Origin: Saturnia japonica
Taxonomy: Eukaryota > Arthropoda > Insecta > Lepidoptera > Saturniidae
Assembly (NCBI GenBank): GCA_033032175.1
Contig: CM065314.1
Span: forward strand, 434,001 to 498,000
Direction of reading: 5' to 3'
DNA: 64,000 bases
Shown: positions 59,989-64,000 of the stretch, piece by piece
Layout of the letters: each line of letters starts with the position of its first letter
How positions within the stretch are numbered: the first letter of the stretch is position 1
Notes under the pieces: model-generated
What the model was told of the DNA's origin: nothing
The model's input: the letters and a program-made list of their open reading frames with translations, nothing else
Databases searched by the model: none
Program-made: the position numbers and the translations under genes

Positions 59989-60153
59989 GATTCTGATTAT
60001 ATTATATACTTAAATTAATACGTAATGCAAAAGCTTTCGTTACCTTTTTAAGAGTATTGCGTAAGATTTGGCATGGTAAAATTTATCTAACATATCTGTT
60101 ATTAATATATTAAGTTAAATAAATTAATACTGCGATGCGTAAACGAACATTAC

Positions 60154-60319
60154 CATTGAACTTAGACCCCCCAAAATATTGACATTGTCACTCAACGAAA
60201 AGTGACAGCAAGTAATGTAGATAATACTCATTGTTTATGAATACTCTAAATGTCAAACAAAAAAATAGTCTATGATCAAAAAGTTGCTGGTCGAATTTCG
60301 ACCTTAGGGCGATCGCTAG
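60154..60319 (+). mobile_element. Short Helitron-like element (family 3), copy 3
   Basis: CCATTGAACTTAGACCCCCC to GGGCGATCGCTAG|T. The 3' hairpin GGTCGAATTTCGACC is perfect here and ends 12 bp before CTAG. Confidence 0.65.
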
Positions 60320-61554
60320 TATAGTTAACTCAAAACTCAATTTCGCTAAAATTTGCAGATGCGTCTCACTTTGAAATTCCATTTTCTGCCGTAAAGTAGC
60401 AATGCTTGCTATTGTGTTCCAATTTATAGAGAGCAGTTTATAGGGCAATTGATATACTAGCCGTGAGACCGATAGGATTTCCTATCGACAACAGTAGTGG
60501 TTAAACATTTTTAACTGTCTAAAGGGATGAATTTTAATAAACCCTTTCTTATTTAAATAAATAATTCTAATGCAAAGTGTCATGCTTCTTGTCCCACCGG
60601 TTTAGATCGTTTTCCATCAGTAACTATTAAATAGATGGTCAAGGGCGCCTCCTCTGGCAGGGTGTGGGTAAGCTGACTTGACTGTCACGAAATGCAAATA
60701 CTCTATCTATCCAAGCATATGTTTAAAACTGTGGTTAAATTTTACCAACTTGAAGACATTGCTTATGGAGTTTCATATATTTCTATAGAAGATGTTGCAG
60801 TTTTTATTTCACTGCCCACTCCTCCAGAACAAAAACCGAGCTAATATCCAGTTGTATACGCATTGGCATACGGACGACCTAGTCCTCAAGAGCTTTAGCT
60901 TGCAACTTACATTACGTTCTTGCTTGAAGTGATGACTACAGATAAGTTTGGGGTCATTAAAATGAGATGGCTTATTTTCTCATTTGTTACTTCCATTGTA
61001 TTAGATGAAATAAAAAAGCTATATGTTTCGTTGTTATTGAAAGAGTTTCTATTTAACATAAATGAAGTCGTCGGTTCGGTTAAATTACATGAAAAACCAT
61101 AAACTCTTCCGAACCGTGAGCTGATGTATGATGCTTCTTTTTCTACCGCCTTAACCTAATTGACAATGTTCTTGCCTATTCGAAATTTATGTTGATTGAT
61201 ATCGTACATAAAAATATACATTATTCAAGAAACAAAATATCTAAATCATAAAAATCAGGATTTCAAAAACGTTAGTGGGTTTTTTTTAATATTTTTTTTT
61301 GATTCGTTTATTGAAACGAAAAATGTTTTTATTTCAAAATTAAGAAGTTTGAGAAATCGTATTTATACTTACAAAAACATCAACAATGAGTAAGCACGTT
61401 TCATTTTTTTAGGATTTATTGAATGTTGTTTGAAGTTCATCTCTCACTTTACATGTCAAGGGACGATAGTTATGTCGAAGACTTTTCAGGACATCCCATC
61501 CTGAATCTCTTTTTTATATCACGTGGGCAGCATGATTATTAAAATAAAATGATA
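60320..61554. other. Non-coding gap
   Basis: No gene; the open frames at 60,920 and 61,196 are AT-rich by-products. Confidence 0.35.
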
Positions 61555-61999
61555 TCCATACAATTAATTGAGGTTTGTTCAAAATAAAAGCTTTTTACTA
61601 AATGCATATGAAAATATACACGACACTAAGTATATAAAAAAAAAAATCTGTCTGTCTGTCTCATTGTTCGGGGCAATCTACGAAATGGTTAGACTGATTT
61701 TAAAAGGACTTTCACTAGCAGATAGTTGATATTATAAGTAATTTATGCTACTTTTATTTTTAAAAAGAATTTAGGTTCCGCACAGATTAAAAAAAAACTG
61801 GTCATGGTGAATCAAATCGGGCGCTCTGAGTAAACTATTAGAGACATCGAATAATTGTAGACATTACAAAGACTTACAAAAAGTCAGCGAGAGTATATGT
61901 CAATCTTTACCTATAATGGACGTTTTTAAAATAACCGAGAACGCGGGTAGCATTATTTGCGCGTGTGCTCGGTCAAAAGCATTCTATACTTATAGCTAG
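61555..61999 (+). mobile_element. Helitron family 1, diverged copy
   Basis: A|TCCATACAATTAATTGAGGT to ATACTTATAGCTAG|T with recognisable body words (GCTTTTTACTAAATGCATAT, ACTGGTCATGGTGAATCAAA). The GC-rich 3' segment is largely lost. Confidence 0.6.
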
Positions 62000-62429
62000 T
62001 TAATATTGAAGCTTTCCGCCGCCTAAGCCTAATTAGTAATTACGTAATACTTGAAAGCCCTCTTTAAGCTGGTCATATTGCCTAGTAAGTTTAAAAATAA
62101 TTAACTTAGATTGATGCAAAAAATAGAAGGTAGTTAAACCAATACAAGGTAAATTATTAAAATAATTTGATTTACATAAACAATTTGTCCTGTAAAGTGT
62201 TCCATTTACATGTTATAACAGAGTTAAGGAAAATAGGTTTCGTAACCGTTTCGATGTGAAACCCCATATATATTGTAGGTAGAGGTGGTAGTCCCTTTTC
62301 AAACATTAGGTAATATGGGTTTTAGTTGAGTTTCAACATGTGATTCCAATTTTTATTCCGTTACAGGCTGCTCCCCACAGTCTCGTCCACTTTAAAGTAA
62401 AAAAAAAAAACAAAAAATCAAAAAAAAAC
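62000..62429. other. Non-coding gap
   Basis: No feature supported. Confidence 0.35.
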
Positions 62430-63060
62430 TTTATTCAGTTGAGGCTCTAAGAAGGCACTTATCAAAAAGAATACAATACTACGTATGAGCATTTATGCAC
62501 GTGAAACCGGTAAGAAACACGATCGGTGTATAAATTAGTTTTTTGGGTCATTCAAATAGCAACCCATGTCTTGAATTCATTGTAATATTTTCAAGGGTAT
62601 TTGGTCCCAATAAATTGTACACAAGATTAAAAATAATGTGACATGACAATGTCTAAAAGAAATAAATAATAACAAAAAAAGGTTTCACATAATGCTTAAA
62701 AAATCGGTCTTATATTTTTTTTCCATCTGTACAAAAGTGTTAATTTAAAACAATAATAATAATTTAGTGGATGCACAGAGAGGGTGTCACTTCCTGACAT
62801 CACTATCATTCACATAATCCTCCCTATATTAACATTTTGACAGTAAAACCTGCTTGATATGGTCCTTGAACTTGTTGTCCGATAAATCAGTAATGTGCTT
62901 CGGGATCTTGTTATTATAAAAGCTGACACTGTCAGATACAAAACATTTATTCGCCCTAGTAAGTGTAATACACGTGTGTACACGGTACGACTAATTTATT
63001 TCTATTTCTAGTATTAACATTGTGCTGATCTTTGACAAAATCCAGCTTGACTAAGTTTTT
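62430..63060 (-). pseudogene. LINE 3' end fragment, copy 3
   Basis: The minus strand carries LSDNKFKDHIKQVLLSK, then a stop, with the same 3' UTR as the 9.1 kb copy (TTGAGGCTCTAAGAAGGCAC and TTTAGTGGATGCACAGAGAG in plus sense). It is the longest tail of this family here. 5'-truncated and dead. Confidence 0.65.
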
Positions 63061-63559
63061 ACATTAAGTTATCAAGGATTGGTAGGGTAAAGTTAATATA
63101 CTGTTTTTCTGGAATTTGTTCATTAGTGATTCGCGAGGTCACAGGTTGTAGATTGCACGAATTGCGAGCTTTTGTAGCTCAGTTGCTGAAACTACAGTAA
63201 AATACAGTGAATGTGTTCTTACTATACGCTTATCTCAGTAATAGTTAGACAGATAATGGAAAACTTCTTACCAACGAGCTACAATTGTATAATAAAATTT
63301 CCTTTTAAGTCCCTTTTTGTAGCTTGTACAATTGCAAATTTCCGGCCGCGGCGCGGCGGCGTGGTGTTTACCGCCAAGGTTGCCAGATGTAATGAGTTGC
63401 GCGGAGTATCCCGATTTTTACTTCATTATATTATTTATTTATGTGGAGTGTGGAGAAGTCCTAAATGACCCGTAATTGAGAAGATTTAATAAAAAATAAA
63501 ACTAAGATGGCAAACATACATACAGCCCGCCTGATGCTAAAAAGGTTAAAAAGGTACCG
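63061..63559. other. Non-coding gap with a GC-rich patch
   Basis: CCGGCCGCGGCGCGGCGGCG at 63,342 opens a GC-rich patch to about 63,410. The frame over it has no domain signal. Confidence 0.3.
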
Positions 63560-63591
63560 AAAGGATTTTGCTTCACGTATTAATATATAGA
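63560..63591 (-). mobile_element. Helitron 5' terminus (fragment)
   Basis: On the minus strand A|TCTATATATTAATACGTGAA matches the start at 13,333. The 3' end was not located. Confidence 0.4.
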
Positions 63592-63599
63592 TAAAGAAA

Positions 63600-63858
63600 A
63601 CCAGAATAGCGTCGGACGGGATATATGACAAGAGACAGTGAGATAAAATGGATAACAATTATATCAGAATGGTACCCATGGGAAGGTAAAAGGAGAAGAG
63701 ATAGACAAGTTAAAAGATGGATAGATAACATAACGAAAACTGGAGTTACAATATGGTCGAGAAATGCAAAAGACAAGATAGTATGGAAACAACTGGAAGA
63801 TGCCCATGTGTCACGGGACACGCTGACCACTAACAACGGGATACCAATGCGTCTTTAA
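63600..63858 (+). pseudogene. C-terminal fragment of an endonuclease/reverse-transcriptase LINE ORF
   Basis: The frame from ATG 63,625 holds EWYPWEGKRRRDRQVKRWID and, further on, ITKTGVTIWSRNAKDKIVWK, then DAHV and a stop. The pattern W-x-P-x-x-G-x-R-x-R-G/D-R-x-x-x-RW-x-D-(D/N)I ... W-x-R-x-A-x-D-R/K ... W is typical of the extreme C-terminus of RTE-type retrotransposon proteins. The upstream RT domain is missing, so this is a 5'-truncated insertion. It is not a host gene. Confidence 0.7.
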
Positions 63859-64000
63859 TCTCTGTTGTGATTAAGTCAGTGTTATCCTTATTAAGTAAAT
63901 TATAGTTTGTATATAAGTATCTACTATCAGCAATCAAGGCTTAAAGAAAAGTAAAGTACAGTGGAGTAGGATCAACAGACAGTTACTTTAGTCATACCAT

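Overview
The window is a 64 kb piece of an insect nuclear genome. It is AT-rich, gene-poor and full of old transposon debris. The repeats point to a moth or butterfly: many short non-autonomous Helitrons that start A|TC and end CTAG|T, mariner-like and other TA-flanked miniature elements, LINE 3' tails and tRNA-derived SINEs. There are no bacterial features: no operons, ribosome binding sites or CRISPR arrays. Calls come from reading the sequence only; no database search was run.

Three protein-coding loci can be supported. (1) A minus-strand first exon at 21,164-21,617 encodes 151 residues of an unrecognised cysteine-rich protein and ends at a clean splice donor; its TATA box lies 80 bp upstream. 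(2) A plus-strand gene starts at 33,237. Its first exon carries only the ATG codon, a 583 bp intron follows, and exon 2 (33,823-33,946) continues the frame; later exons were not found. (3) A complete intronless short-chain dehydrogenase (284 aa, putative signal peptide) is on the minus strand at 47,308-48,162, with a TATA box. A fourth, weaker case is a possible exon at 27,015-27,103 near a CpG-rich patch with an X-box-like site.

Layout. 1-21 kb: no convincing gene; LINE and SINE fragments, a foldback element, and two copies of a TA-flanked MITE (11.7 and 16.2 kb). 21-24 kb: the cysteine-rich exon and a MITE. 24.4-33 kb: a large inverted duplication whose two ~2.1 kb arms (24,896-26,985 and 30,755-32,945) each hold, in mirror order, a deleted mariner copy, a LINE tail and a Helitron end. 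33-34 kb: the start of gene 2, with a perfect 161 bp palindrome in its first intron. 34-47 kb: intron or intergenic sequence with repeats. 47-48.2 kb: the dehydrogenase. 48-64 kb: more Helitrons, MITEs and LINE remnants.

The three loci show no sign of acting together. The most unusual items are the perfect palindrome beside the 3' splice site of gene 2, the inverted composite duplication, a Helitron end that keeps the same outside flank at three loci, and the unrecognised cysteine-rich exon.
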